A stretch of DNA of 64,000 bases from Limnohabitans sp. Rim11 (GTDB lineage Bacteria > Pseudomonadota > Gammaproteobacteria > Burkholderiales > Burkholderiaceae_C). Positions 19,052 to 26,884 of this stretch are shown in pieces. Each line of letters begins with the position of its first letter. Within the stretch, counting starts at the first letter, position 1. Below the pieces are notes generated by a model, which was not told the DNA's origin, ran no database searches, and saw only the letters and a program-made list of their open reading frames with translations. A program made the position numbers and the translations under genes. The stretch is from the NCBI RefSeq assembly GCF_001269365.1, contig NZ_CXOM01000002.1, forward strand, positions 777,440 to 841,439, given 5' to 3'.

Positions 19052-20236
19052 TCACTTCAAGCCTGCAGCCGCACGAAGTGTGGCTGCCAAGTTGGTGCGT
19101 TCCCAAGTGAAGTTGGGTTCGTCACGGCCAAAGTGACCGTACGCTGCCGTCTTGCTGTAGATGGGACGCAAGAGGTCCAGCATTTGAATGATGCCTTTGG
19201 GGCGCAAGTCAAAGTGCTCGTGCACCAAAGCGGCAATCTTGTCGTCAGAGATCACGCCAGTGCCTTCAGTGTTGACGGTGATGTTCATAGGACGCGCCAC
19301 ACCAATGGCGTAAGCCACTTGAATTTGACACTTGGTGGCCAAACCAGCAGCCACAATATTCTTGGCCACATAACGCGCAGCATAAGCAGCAGAGCGGTCA
19401 ACCTTCGATGGGTCTTTGCCAGAGAACGCTCCACCGCCGTGAGGGCAAGCACCGCCGTAGGTGTCCACAATAATCTTGCGACCGGTTAAGCCGCAATCAC
19501 CCTGTGGGCCGCCAATGACAAAGCGACCTGTGGGGTTGATCAGGTACTTGGTGTCTTGCAGCCACTCTTTGGGCAACACAGGCTTGATGATTTCTTCAAT
19601 GATGGCTTCATTAAAGCTGGCCTTCATTTTGGTAGATGACTCACTTTGGTCAGGGCTGTGCTGAGTCGACAACACCACGGTGTCAATGCTGTGGGGCTTG
19701 CCGTCTACATAGCGCATGGTCACTTGACTCTTGGCATCGGGACGCAAGAATGGCAAGCGGCCGTCTTTGCGAAGCTGAGCTTGACGCTCCACCAAACGGT
19801 GCGCGTAGTAAATAGGCGCAGGCATCAGGTCAGGGGTTTCGCTACAAGCGTAACCAAACATCAAACCTTGGTCGCCAGCACCCGTGTTCAGGTGGTCGTC
19901 AGAGGCGTGGTCCACACCTTGGGCAATGTCATTAGATTGCTTGTCGTAGCAAACCATGACAGCACAACCTTTGTAGTCAATGCCGTACTCGGTGTTGTCG
20001 TAGCCAATGCGCTTGATGGTGTCGCGGGCCACTTGGATGTAGTCAACGTGAGCATTGGTGGTGATTTCGCCAGCCAGAACCACCAGACCGGTGTTGGTCA
20101 GAGTTTCGGCGGCCACGCGGCTGCGGGGGTCTTGTTCAAAAATAGCGTCGAGAATGGCGTCTGAGATTTGATCGGCAACCTTGTCGGGGTGGCCTTCGGA
20201 CACGGATTCTGAGGTGAAAAGATAGTCATTCGCCAT
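19052..20236 (-). CDS. metK: S-adenosylmethionine synthetase
   Basis: The 394-residue enzyme begins [19 protein letters not shown] and contains [12 protein letters not shown] and [19 protein letters not shown], the two MetK signatures. It makes S-adenosylmethionine from ATP and methionine. ATG 20236 is used rather than the upstream frame start, because TTAGGAGAACC precedes it and the family N-terminus is restored. The gene is divergent from the lipid A acyltransferase pair. Its leader contains a short TTGTC-TTCG-GACAA hairpin at 20316-20329; no known SAM or SAH riboswitch was recognised. Confidence 0.97.
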   Translation of the reverse strand: MANDYLFTSESVSEGHPDKVADQISDAILDAIFEQDPRSRVAAETLTNTGLVVLAGEITTNAHVDYIQVARDTIKRIGYDNTEYGIDYKGCAVMVCYDKQSNDIAQGVDHASDDHLNTGAGDQGLMFGYACSETPDLMPAPIYYAHRLVERQAQLRKDGRLPFLRPDAKSQVTMRYVDGKPHSIDTVVLSTQHSPDQSESSTKMKASFNEAIIEEIIKPVLPKEWLQDTKYLINPTGRFVIGGPQGDCGLTGRKIIVDTYGGACPHGGGAFSGKDPSKVDRSAAYAARYVAKNIVAAGLATKCQIQVAYAIGVARPMNITVNTEGTGVISDDKIAALVHEHFDLRPKGIIQMLDLLRPIYSKTAAYGHFGRDEPNFTWERTNLAATLRAAAGLK

Positions 20237-20429
20237 AAGGGTTCTCCTAAAGTTTGGCATGCATGTTGATCTGCGCTACCTGAGCTTTGAGGCCTCGGCG
20301 AACGCTTTAGCAGATTTGTCCGAAGACAAGGCACAATCCAATCCATGAAAGACATGGCATTGGGGTGTGTTCGTCGCCCTGCAAGTTGCTCTGTTTAACT
20401 CAGCGACCCAAGCAGTTTATCAAAAAAAT

Positions 20430-21269
20430 ATGCAATTTTGGTTTGGTTTTTTTGCAAGATGGCCTTTGTGGGCCTTGCATCTAATGGGGCAAGTGGCTGG
20501 TTGGTTGGCCTGGTTTCTGTCGCCTACCTACAGGCGCCGGTTGTCCAGCAATGTGGCCACCGCTGGCTTGAAGCTCTCTCAAGTTTTGGGTGCAATAGGG
20601 CAGGCAGGCAGCATGTCGACGGAGTTGCCGCGTTTGTGGATAGGCAAAAAAGTATCGGTCAGTTGGGCAAACAATTCATTGAACACTTTGGCTGAAGCCT
20701 ACAAAGAAGGCCGTGGTGTCTTGTTGCTAACGCCGCATTTGGGTTGTTTTGAAGTGACGGCGCAAGCCATTTCAGATTCTTTCAGTGCCGAACATGGCCC
20801 CTTGACGGTCCTTTATCGACCTTCCAAAAAAGCCAGTTTGGCTGCGGTGATGGAAGCTTCAAGAGGCAGGCCAGGTCTCGACACTGCGCCCACCACCTTG
20901 GCTGGCGTTCGCCAAATGATCAAGGCCTTGAGAGCGGGCCGTGCGGTAGGTTTGTTGCCCGATCAGGTGCCACCTTTGGGCATGGGTCACTGGGCGCCTT
21001 TCTTTGGTAAACCAGCCTACACCATGACCTTGGCTGCGCGACTGGCTTCTCAAACGGGCGCGCGAGTGGTCTTGGTTTGGGGGGAGCGATTGTCCTGGGG
21101 CCGTGGTTACGCCATGCATGTCAGTCATTTGGAACAAGACTTGTCGTCTGATGTGGAGGCGGCAGTTGTTCAAATTAACCAAGCCATGGAAAAATTAATT
21201 TTGAGTTGCCCTCAACAATATTTGTGGGGCTACGCACGTTACAAACAACCTCGAAAAGAAGATCTTTGA
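20430..21269 (+). CDS. Lipid A acyltransferase, LpxL/HtrB family (1)
   Basis: A 279-residue inner-membrane protein with an N-terminal hydrophobic anchor (FWFGFFARWPLWALHLMGQV) and the acyltransferase motif TPHLGCFE, where His and Glu form the HX4(D/E) catalytic pair. RAVGLLPDQVPPLGMGHWAP is the glycerophosphate-binding-like region. It should add a secondary acyl chain to lipid A. ATG 20430 gives the usual family N-terminus; a GTG at 20367 would add 21 residues. It is followed 1 nt later by a second member of the family, so both acylations may be encoded here. Confidence 0.85.
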   Translation: MQFWFGFFARWPLWALHLMGQVAGWLAWFLSPTYRRRLSSNVATAGLKLSQVLGAIGQAGSMSTELPRLWIGKKVSVSWANNSLNTLAEAYKEGRGVLLLTPHLGCFEVTAQAISDSFSAEHGPLTVLYRPSKKASLAAVMEASRGRPGLDTAPTTLAGVRQMIKALRAGRAVGLLPDQVPPLGMGHWAPFFGKPAYTMTLAARLASQTGARVVLVWGERLSWGRGYAMHVSHLEQDLSSDVEAAVVQINQAMEKLILSCPQQYLWGYARYKQPRKEDL

Positions 21270-21270
21270 G

Positions 21271-22149
21271 ATGAGTTTTTTGTTCATTGGCTTAATGCGA
21301 TGTTTGGCGTTCCTTCCGCTGCCCGTGTTGCGTGCATTGGGGCATGCATTGGGTTGGCTATTGTGGACCTTGGCGCACAGCCGTCGTCACATTGCCTTGA
21401 CCAATCTGAACTTGTGTTTTCCTGAAAAGTCAGAGTTAGAGATTCAGCAAATTGCCTACGACCACTTTGTTTACTTTGCGCAGTCATTACTAGACCGCGC
21501 TTGGCTGTGGCACGCACCGCGTTCTAAAGTCCAATCACGCATCAAATGGTCAGGCTCCCAAGAAGCCATCAAGCTGCTTGAAGCCGAAGGCTCCAAAGTG
21601 GTCTTTGCCCCGCACTTCATTGGGCTGGATGCGGGAGGCACGGGCATTACTTTGCGAACAGATCAGCCAGCTGCTTTTATTTTTATGCCGCAACGCAATC
21701 AAGTCATGGACGATTGGGTCAGTGGCGGGCGCCTTCGATTTGGCAATGTGAAGGCTTATTTTCGGCACACAGGGGTGAAGCAAATCATGACTGGTTTGCG
21801 CCATGGCGAGATGCTGCATCTCTCACCAGACATGGATTTTGGCGCGCGTGAATCTATCTTTGTCCCCTTTATGGGCGTCGAAACAGCGACCGTGCCTTCC
21901 TTGTCTAGGTTCTCCAGATTGGGCAAAGCACCTGTCTTGATGTTGGTCACTCGTTTAACGTCAGAGGGTTATGAAGTTGAAGCCTCACCTATTTGGCAAG
22001 ACTTTCCAACTGACGACGTGGAAGAAGATACGATTCGAATGAATCAAGTCTTGGAAGCTGCCATCAGACTTTCACCCGCGCAGTATTACTGGGTGCACAA
22101 ACGTTTTAAAACGCGACAAGAAGGCCAAGTTTCAGTTTATAAAAATTGA
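21271..22149 (+). CDS. Lipid A acyltransferase, LpxL/HtrB family (2)
   Basis: The 292-residue paralogue of the preceding gene. It has an N-terminal membrane helix, APHFIGLDAGG (HX4D motif) and LHLSPDMDFGARESIFVPFM. It starts 1 nt after the first acyltransferase, so the pair is almost certainly cotranscribed. The two are only moderately similar, as expected if they act at different positions of lipid A or use different chain lengths. The last 13 nt overlap the end of the convergent alpha/beta hydrolase gene. Confidence 0.85.
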   Translation: MSFLFIGLMRCLAFLPLPVLRALGHALGWLLWTLAHSRRHIALTNLNLCFPEKSELEIQQIAYDHFVYFAQSLLDRAWLWHAPRSKVQSRIKWSGSQEAIKLLEAEGSKVVFAPHFIGLDAGGTGITLRTDQPAAFIFMPQRNQVMDDWVSGGRLRFGNVKAYFRHTGVKQIMTGLRHGEMLHLSPDMDFGARESIFVPFMGVETATVPSLSRFSRLGKAPVLMLVTRLTSEGYEVEASPIWQDFPTDDVEEDTIRMNQVLEAAIRLSPAQYYWVHKRFKTRQEGQVSVYKN

Positions 22150-23036
22150 GCAATCTCGCGTTGAATGATGGGAGGGTGTTCATGCACCACCCAGTGCGAG
22201 CCGTTTTCAATGCGAACGTATTTCAAGTTCGGAATGAACGCGTCCAAACCCTCGTTCAAGCTGGGTAACAAGGCGACATCTTGCATGCCCCAAATTAACA
22301 AGGTGGGCACCGTAATTCGAAACATCTCATCGGGCAAATCAAGCTTTTGAATGTCGCCAGTGTGAGGGATGCCTGAAGGGTCGGGCTTGAGGGGTGATGC
22401 GCGGTAATAGTTCAAGCCGCCTTGAATGCCGGTGGACCAAGCTTGGCGGTATTTTTCTTTCACATCTTCTGTGAGCCACGTAGGCGGCAAGCCTTTACCG
22501 ACAAAACCAAAGAGGACTTCGAATTGGTTGGCAGAAAGTTCTTGAGCGGCATGTGGCTCACAAAAATAATTCATGTAAGCACTGGCTGCGATTTGCGCCG
22601 GATTGCTTTTAAGGTCACGCAAAAATGTGCCGGGATGAGGCGAATTGATGATGATCAATTTGTCCATCAGCTGGGGTTGTTGATTGGCCAGGTTCCAAGC
22701 TACACCGCCGCCCCAGTCGTGTGCCACCAAGGCTTTCAAAGGCGCTTCTTGCGACTCAATTTGAATGAGCTCTGTGATGTCTTGCACCAAGAACTTGGCG
22801 CGATAGGCCGAAACTTCAGTCGGCTGGCTTGATTTTTCGAAGCCCCTTAGGTTGGGAGCAACGCATCGGTAGCCACCGTTCTCTGGTTTCGAAAAATGCA
22901 GCAGCATGTCGTCCCATACAAAGGCTGCTTCTGGAAAACCGTGCAAAAACATCAAAACAGGCTGGCCTTTTTTGCCTGCAGCTCGGCAACTCAAATGAAT
23001 GCCGCTTGGTAGTTGTTGTTGCCAAGTTTCAATCAT
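22137..23036 (-). CDS. Alpha/beta hydrolase, epoxide hydrolase / dehalogenase-like
   Basis: A 299-residue alpha/beta hydrolase. HGFPE at 32-36 is the oxyanion-hole motif seen in epoxide hydrolases and fluoroacetate dehalogenases. AHDWGGGVAW places an Asp nucleophile at residue 107, rather than the Ser of esterases. WGMQDVALLP supplies the acid and NGSHWVVHEHP the His. The substrate is unknown. Its ATG (23036) overlaps the last 8 nt of engB, so translation is probably coupled. The frame start at 23087 lies well within engB and is not used. Confidence 0.85.
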   Translation of the reverse strand: MIETWQQQLPSGIHLSCRAAGKKGQPVLMFLHGFPEAAFVWDDMLLHFSKPENGGYRCVAPNLRGFEKSSQPTEVSAYRAKFLVQDITELIQIESQEAPLKALVAHDWGGGVAWNLANQQPQLMDKLIIINSPHPGTFLRDLKSNPAQIAASAYMNYFCEPHAAQELSANQFEVLFGFVGKGLPPTWLTEDVKEKYRQAWSTGIQGGLNYYRASPLKPDPSGIPHTGDIQKLDLPDEMFRITVPTLLIWGMQDVALLPSLNEGLDAFIPNLKYVRIENGSHWVVHEHPPIIQREIAQFL

Positions 23037-23835
23037 CGTTGTCTTCCTCTGGAGGCTCTGCCTCAGTGGGGCTCGTCTGGCTTTCATCGTGGGTCCAATC
23101 CCACATCAACTGGGCCAGTTCTGCTACACCTTGTTTCTTCAGGGCAGAAAATAATTTGGCTTGCCCGCCGCCCGCTTGCAACTTGGCAATCGACAGCGCC
23201 TTGGTGGCTTCGGCCCTTGTCAGCTTGTCTGATTTGGTCAGCAATACCAAGAAGTTCAGGCCTTCTTCAACGCGGGGGCGAATCACTTCTAGAAGGACTT
23301 CATCCAATTCGGTCATGCCCAAGCGGGGGTCACAGAGCAACACAATGCCCTTGAGGTTTTCGCGGGTGACCAAGTAATTGGCCATGACTTTTTGCCAGCG
23401 CAGCTTGTCTTGTTTGGGTACGGCGGCATAGCCATAACCCGGTAAGTCGGCCAAAACGGCATCGGTCAGGCCTTGTTTACCCAGGGCAAAAAGGTTGATG
23501 TGCTGTGTTCGGCCTGGCTTTTTAGACGCAAATGCCAGTTGTTTTTGCTGAGTGAGTGTGTTGATACAGGTGGATTTGCCGGCATTGGACCGGCCCACAA
23601 AGGCAATTTCGGGCACATCGAGGGCGGGTAAGTGAAAAAGTTCTGCCGCGGTGGTCAAAAATCGAGCCGTGTGCATCCAGCCCAAGGGGGTGATGGGCTT
23701 GTTCAGAGGCAATTCTTCTGCGACTTTTGTCTTGGCCGGCACTTTGCGGCCCTTGACTGGGGTCGCTTTGCGAGGGGCAGAGGCCGTCTTTGGAGCGGAC
23801 TTGGGGGCAGAAGTGGGGCTTTTTCGGGTGGCCAT
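23029..23835 (-). CDS. engB: Ribosome biogenesis GTP-binding protein EngB (YihA/YsxC)
   Basis: The 268-residue protein carries GRSNAGKST (G1), KPGRTQHINLF (G2), DLPGYGYAAV (G3) and LLTKSDKL (G4), in the order typical of EngB, which acts in 50S subunit assembly. It has a roughly 45-residue Lys/Ala/Pro-rich N-terminal extension and an acidic C-terminal tail (PPEEDNDD), making it longer than the usual 200 or so residues. A similar basic extension is seen on DksA in this window. ATG 23835 is chosen over a TTG three codons upstream. It is divergent from cytochrome c4. Confidence 0.93.
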   Translation of the reverse strand: MATRKSPTSAPKSAPKTASAPRKATPVKGRKVPAKTKVAEELPLNKPITPLGWMHTARFLTTAAELFHLPALDVPEIAFVGRSNAGKSTCINTLTQQKQLAFASKKPGRTQHINLFALGKQGLTDAVLADLPGYGYAAVPKQDKLRWQKVMANYLVTRENLKGIVLLCDPRLGMTELDEVLLEVIRPRVEEGLNFLVLLTKSDKLTRAEATKALSIAKLQAGGGQAKLFSALKKQGVAELAQLMWDWTHDESQTSPTEAEPPEEDNDD

Positions 23836-23923
23836 TAGGGTCAAACTTTCAGTGCGTCGGAAATGACGCTAGCAGGCATTGTAGAATCCCATGGTTTTGC
23901 GCCTACTATTTCGGATGTCGCCC

Positions 23924-24556
23924 ATGAAGTCAATGACTAAATTTTTCTTCGCTGCCCTCACTTCAACCCTGATGGCTGGTTCTGTTTTTGCCGCTACTGC
24001 TGCCCCTAAAGCCGAAAAGCCAGACTTGGCCAAAGGCGAGGCCATTGTGGGCGGCGTTTGTGCTGCTTGCCACATGGCTGACGGCAATTCCACTACGCCG
24101 GTCAACCCCAAGTTGGCTCAGCAACACCCTGAGTACACCATCAAGCAGTTGCAAGAGTTCAAATCTGGCAAGCGCGCCAATCCCGTCATGATGGGTTTCG
24201 CTTCTCAGTTGAGCGATGCTGACATGCGCAATGTGGCGTACTTCTTGGCCAGCAAAACTGCCAAGCCCGGCTTTGCCAAAGACAAGGACTCTGTGGCCTT
24301 GGGTGAAAAGATTTACCGCGGCGGCATTCCAGATCGCCAAATTGCAGCCTGCTCAGGTTGCCACAGCCCCAACGGTGCTGGTATGCCTGCCCAATACCCC
24401 CGTGTCTCTGGCCAACACGCCGATTACACAACCAGCCAGCTGACGCAGTTCCGTGATGGCATTCGCAAGAACAGCGTTCAGATGACCCAAGTGGCCGCCA
24501 AACTGAACGACCGCGAAATTAAAGCAGTTGCAGACTACATTGCAGGTTTGCGTTAA
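23924..24556 (+). CDS. Cytochrome c4, dihaem
   Basis: A 210-residue exported protein: signal peptide MTKFFFAALTSTLMAGSVFA, then two similar cytochrome c domains with haem motifs CAACH and CSGCH and the distal methionine regions NPVMMGF and NSVQMTQ. Cytochromes c4 shuttle electrons in the periplasm to terminal oxidases. Several ATGs lie close together (23891, 23915, 23924, 23933); 23924 gives a signal peptide of normal length but the exact start is uncertain. It is followed by a short gap filled by a 220-bp nested palindrome. Confidence 0.9.
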   Translation: MKSMTKFFFAALTSTLMAGSVFAATAAPKAEKPDLAKGEAIVGGVCAACHMADGNSTTPVNPKLAQQHPEYTIKQLQEFKSGKRANPVMMGFASQLSDADMRNVAYFLASKTAKPGFAKDKDSVALGEKIYRGGIPDRQIAACSGCHSPNGAGMPAQYPRVSGQHADYTTSQLTQFRDGIRKNSVQMTQVAAKLNDREIKAVADYIAGLR

Positions 24557-24607
24557 TCCAAGACAAGTTCTAACTTGTTCTGACAAAATGGGCCTTCACA
24601 AGGCCCA

Positions 24608-24827
24608 TTTTTAATTGGGGTCAGATCAACATTAATTTCCATTCAAAGGGGATAAAGGCTAAGGGGGGTTGACAATAAATGGGGTCAGATCAACATTAAT
24701 TTACTTTGAGCATAGGCTCATTTGAATCACAGAAAATTAATGTTGATCTGACCCCATTTATTGAGCCCCCTTAGCCTTTATCCCCTTTGAATGACCAAAT
24801 TAATGTTGATCTGACCCCAATTAAAAA
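24608..24827. repeat. 220-bp nested palindrome of REP-like units
   Basis: Four copies of a GGGGTCAGATCAACATTAAT-type unit lie here in alternating orientation. The outer arms 24608-24638 and 24797-24827 are exact reverse complements. Next come 27-bp arms at 24641-24667 and 24766-24792, again exactly complementary and unrelated to the REP unit. Inside those are inner REP arms (24674-24702 and 24734-24762) around a 31-nt core, 24703-24733, which contains GAGC-ATAG-GCTC. The structure reads as one REPIN nested inside another palindrome. It fills the gap between cytochrome c4 and the MBL-fold gene. Confidence 0.9.
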
Positions 24828-24845
24828 AACTCACCGGAGAATTAA

Positions 24846-25844
24846 ATGAATCAACCCACAAAAGCATTCGCGTCACAAGCTGACTTGGCAGACAAGGTCA
24901 TTAAGTTTGAGCAACTCAGCAAGCACTGCTGGGCTTACACCGCTGAGGGCGATCCCAACTCGGGTGTGATCATTGGTGACAAGTTCATCATGGTGAGCGA
25001 TGCCACGGCCACGCCTGGTATGGCGCGCGATTTGATCAAGCAAATTCGCACCATCAGCGATAAGCCCATCAAGTACGTGCTGCTCACACACTACCACGCT
25101 GTGCGCGTGTTGGGTGCCAGTGCGTATGCGGCTGAGGGCGCAACAGAAGTGATTGCCAGCCAAGGCACTTACGAGTTGATTGTGGAGCGCGGCGCGCAAG
25201 ACATGAAGAGCGAGATGGAGCGCTTCCCCCGTTTGTTCCGCGGTGCTGAAGAAGTGCCTGGTCTGACATGGCCAACCATGGTGATTGGCGGCGGTGATGC
25301 CACCAAGGGCGAAGTGCCCGGCAAATTGGTGGTCGACTTAGGCGGCGTGAAAGTTCAAATCTGGAGCCCTGGTTATGGCCACACACGTGGTGACACCATT
25401 GCTTGGGTAGAAGAAGAAAAAGTGCTTTTCTCTGGCGACTTAGTGGAATACGAAGCAGGTGTGTACACAGGCGATGCGCAACTGGCAGAGTGGCCCGCTA
25501 CTTTGGAAGCTTTGCGCGCCCTTAAAGCCGAAGCCATCGTGCCAGGCCGCGGCGAAGCCATGAAGGGTCAAGCCGATGTGAACAAAGCCTTGGACTACAC
25601 CAAGCGCTGGGTGGAAACTTTGTACAAAGCGGGGCAAGAAGCCGTAGCAGCCAAGATGGATTTAAAAGCCGCCATGGCGCACACCCGCAAAAGCATGGAC
25701 CCTGTGTTTGGCCATGTGTTCATCTACGAACATTGCCTGCCCTTCGATGTGACCCGCGCTTACGACGAAGCCTCAGGCATCAAAAACCCCCGCATCTGGA
25801 CGGCAGAGCGCGACATGGAAATGTGGAAAGCCCTTCAGGACTGA
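24846..25844 (+). CDS. MBL-fold protein with altered metal site
   Basis: A 332-residue metallo-beta-lactamase-fold protein. The usual HxHxDH motif is replaced by HYHAVR at residues 82-87, so the Asp and third His are missing. The later ligands are His179 in GYGHTRGD and Asp198 in FSGDLVEYEAG, while the normal PGHG is PGRG, with Arg235 in place of the last His. I recall related proteins sharing the HYHAVRVLGAS stretch, so this is a family trait rather than a sequence error. It may bind one metal, or none, and its activity is unknown. There is no signal peptide. A CGGAGAATTAA ribosome site lies immediately after one repeat element, and a second element starts 4 nt after the stop, so the gene is bracketed by repeats. 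Confidence 0.8.
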   Translation: MNQPTKAFASQADLADKVIKFEQLSKHCWAYTAEGDPNSGVIIGDKFIMVSDATATPGMARDLIKQIRTISDKPIKYVLLTHYHAVRVLGASAYAAEGATEVIASQGTYELIVERGAQDMKSEMERFPRLFRGAEEVPGLTWPTMVIGGGDATKGEVPGKLVVDLGGVKVQIWSPGYGHTRGDTIAWVEEEKVLFSGDLVEYEAGVYTGDAQLAEWPATLEALRALKAEAIVPGRGEAMKGQADVNKALDYTKRWVETLYKAGQEAVAAKMDLKAAMAHTRKSMDPVFGHVFIYEHCLPFDVTRAYDEASGIKNPRIWTAERDMEMWKALQD

Positions 25845-25848
25845 AGAA

Positions 25849-26001
25849 TTTAATTGGGGTCAGATCAACATTAATTTCCAATCGATGAGGGCTGAAGCCA
25901 AGGGGGGCTTCCTCATACTGGAGTACCAGAAATCGTTCAGCCCCCCTTGGCTTCAGCCCTCACCGATTCACAAAATTAATGTTGATCTGACCCCAGTTAA
26001 A
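25849..26001. repeat. REP-bounded palindrome with type-1 core (copy A)
   Basis: From outside to inside: REP arms at 25849-25877 and 25973-26001 (one mismatch), 29-bp arms at 25880-25908 and 25940-25968 (one mismatch), and a 31-nt core at 25909-25939 containing CTGG-AGTA-CCAG. The core recurs at 30996, 31269 (inverted) and 43974, but the 29-bp arms here match none of those. The right REP arm covers the stop codon of the DUF6279 gene. Confidence 0.92.
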
Positions 26002-26884
26002 TCAAGTCACGCAGGTCGGCTTCGTACGCCCGCAATCTGCGTTGCGCTTTTTGGCGCTGTGCTGGTGTGGTGGTGTTGTGAAACTGAGAGAAGTTCAAGC
26101 ACGCTTGTTGTTCAAGTTGCAATTGCAAATTGAGCAAAGCAGGGTCTTGGGGCCGGACGCCTTGCAGGCTCAATTGCAGCACGGTCTTTTCGGCTTGTGC
26201 CAAATTGAATCCCGGTTTTTGAGCGTCTTGAATCAGATTTTGCAAAACCACCAACTGCGACTGCTGACGCTTGATGCGGTTTTGAATGGCCACATCAGGC
26301 GACCAAAGCGATTGTTCAATTTGTTGACGCAGCAACTTGATTTGCTCTGCATTCAAGTCGCCATAAAAATCTGAAAATCGATCGACTGTGGCGTCGAGGC
26401 GTTTTTTTAAGCGATCCTCCGCGCTGGGTTGAATCCAATCTTTTTTCCAATCTTCATTTTTAACAGCCCATCGTTTTTCCAAATGCCGCAGTTGGCGCAG
26501 TGTCAGCTGCAACACGATGGGTGTGGACAAACGCGAGCTTTCTTGTGCAACGGCATCAATGCGTTTTTCCACCTGGCCCCAAACCTCGCAAGCTTGCTGT
26601 TGCGAGATGTTGTTGGGTGCCATGCTTTGGGCTTGAACCAACAAATTGGCAATCTGAGGCAGCTCTTCTTTGCGATGCCAAGTTTGGAGTTTTTTCAGGG
26701 CTTGTTTGGTTTGAGCGGCCTGGGTGTCTGTGAAGTCGATGTAGTTGTCGAGCCACCAAGAACTGATCTCGGGCAGTTGGTTGTAGCCCAATTTGATGGC
26801 ACTACAGCCACTTAAGCTGGCACTCATCACCACAGCCGCCAAAGAAGCCGCGATAATTCGTACCCAGAAGGAAATTTTCGCCAT
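25997..26884 (-). CDS. DUF6279 family lipoprotein
   Basis: The 295-residue protein has a signal helix ending in SASLSGCSAIKLGYNQLP, with a lipobox Cys, and a conserved start of the mature part (YNQLPEISSWWLDNYIDFTD). The remainder is almost entirely helical, rich in Gln, Leu and Arg. This matches the DUF6279 family, which has no known function. ATG 26884 is used; the frame could begin at a GTG three codons earlier. The start codon overlaps that of the divergent glmU (shared CATG at 26882-26885), and the TAA stop lies in a REP arm. Confidence 0.75.
   Translation of the reverse strand: MAKISFWVRIIAASLAAVVMSASLSGCSAIKLGYNQLPEISSWWLDNYIDFTDTQAAQTKQALKKLQTWHRKEELPQIANLLVQAQSMAPNNISQQQACEVWGQVEKRIDAVAQESSRLSTPIVLQLTLRQLRHLEKRWAVKNEDWKKDWIQPSAEDRLKKRLDATVDRFSDFYGDLNAEQIKLLRQQIEQSLWSPDVAIQNRIKRQQSQLVVLQNLIQDAQKPGFNLAQAEKTVLQLSLQGVRPQDPALLNLQLQLEQQACLNFSQFHNTTTPAQRQKAQRRLRAYEADLRDLI

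Noticed and set aside
20237..20345. SAM or SAH riboswitch in the metK leader
   Set aside because: Only a short UUCG hairpin was found; conserved cores of the riboswitch classes I know were not recognisable.
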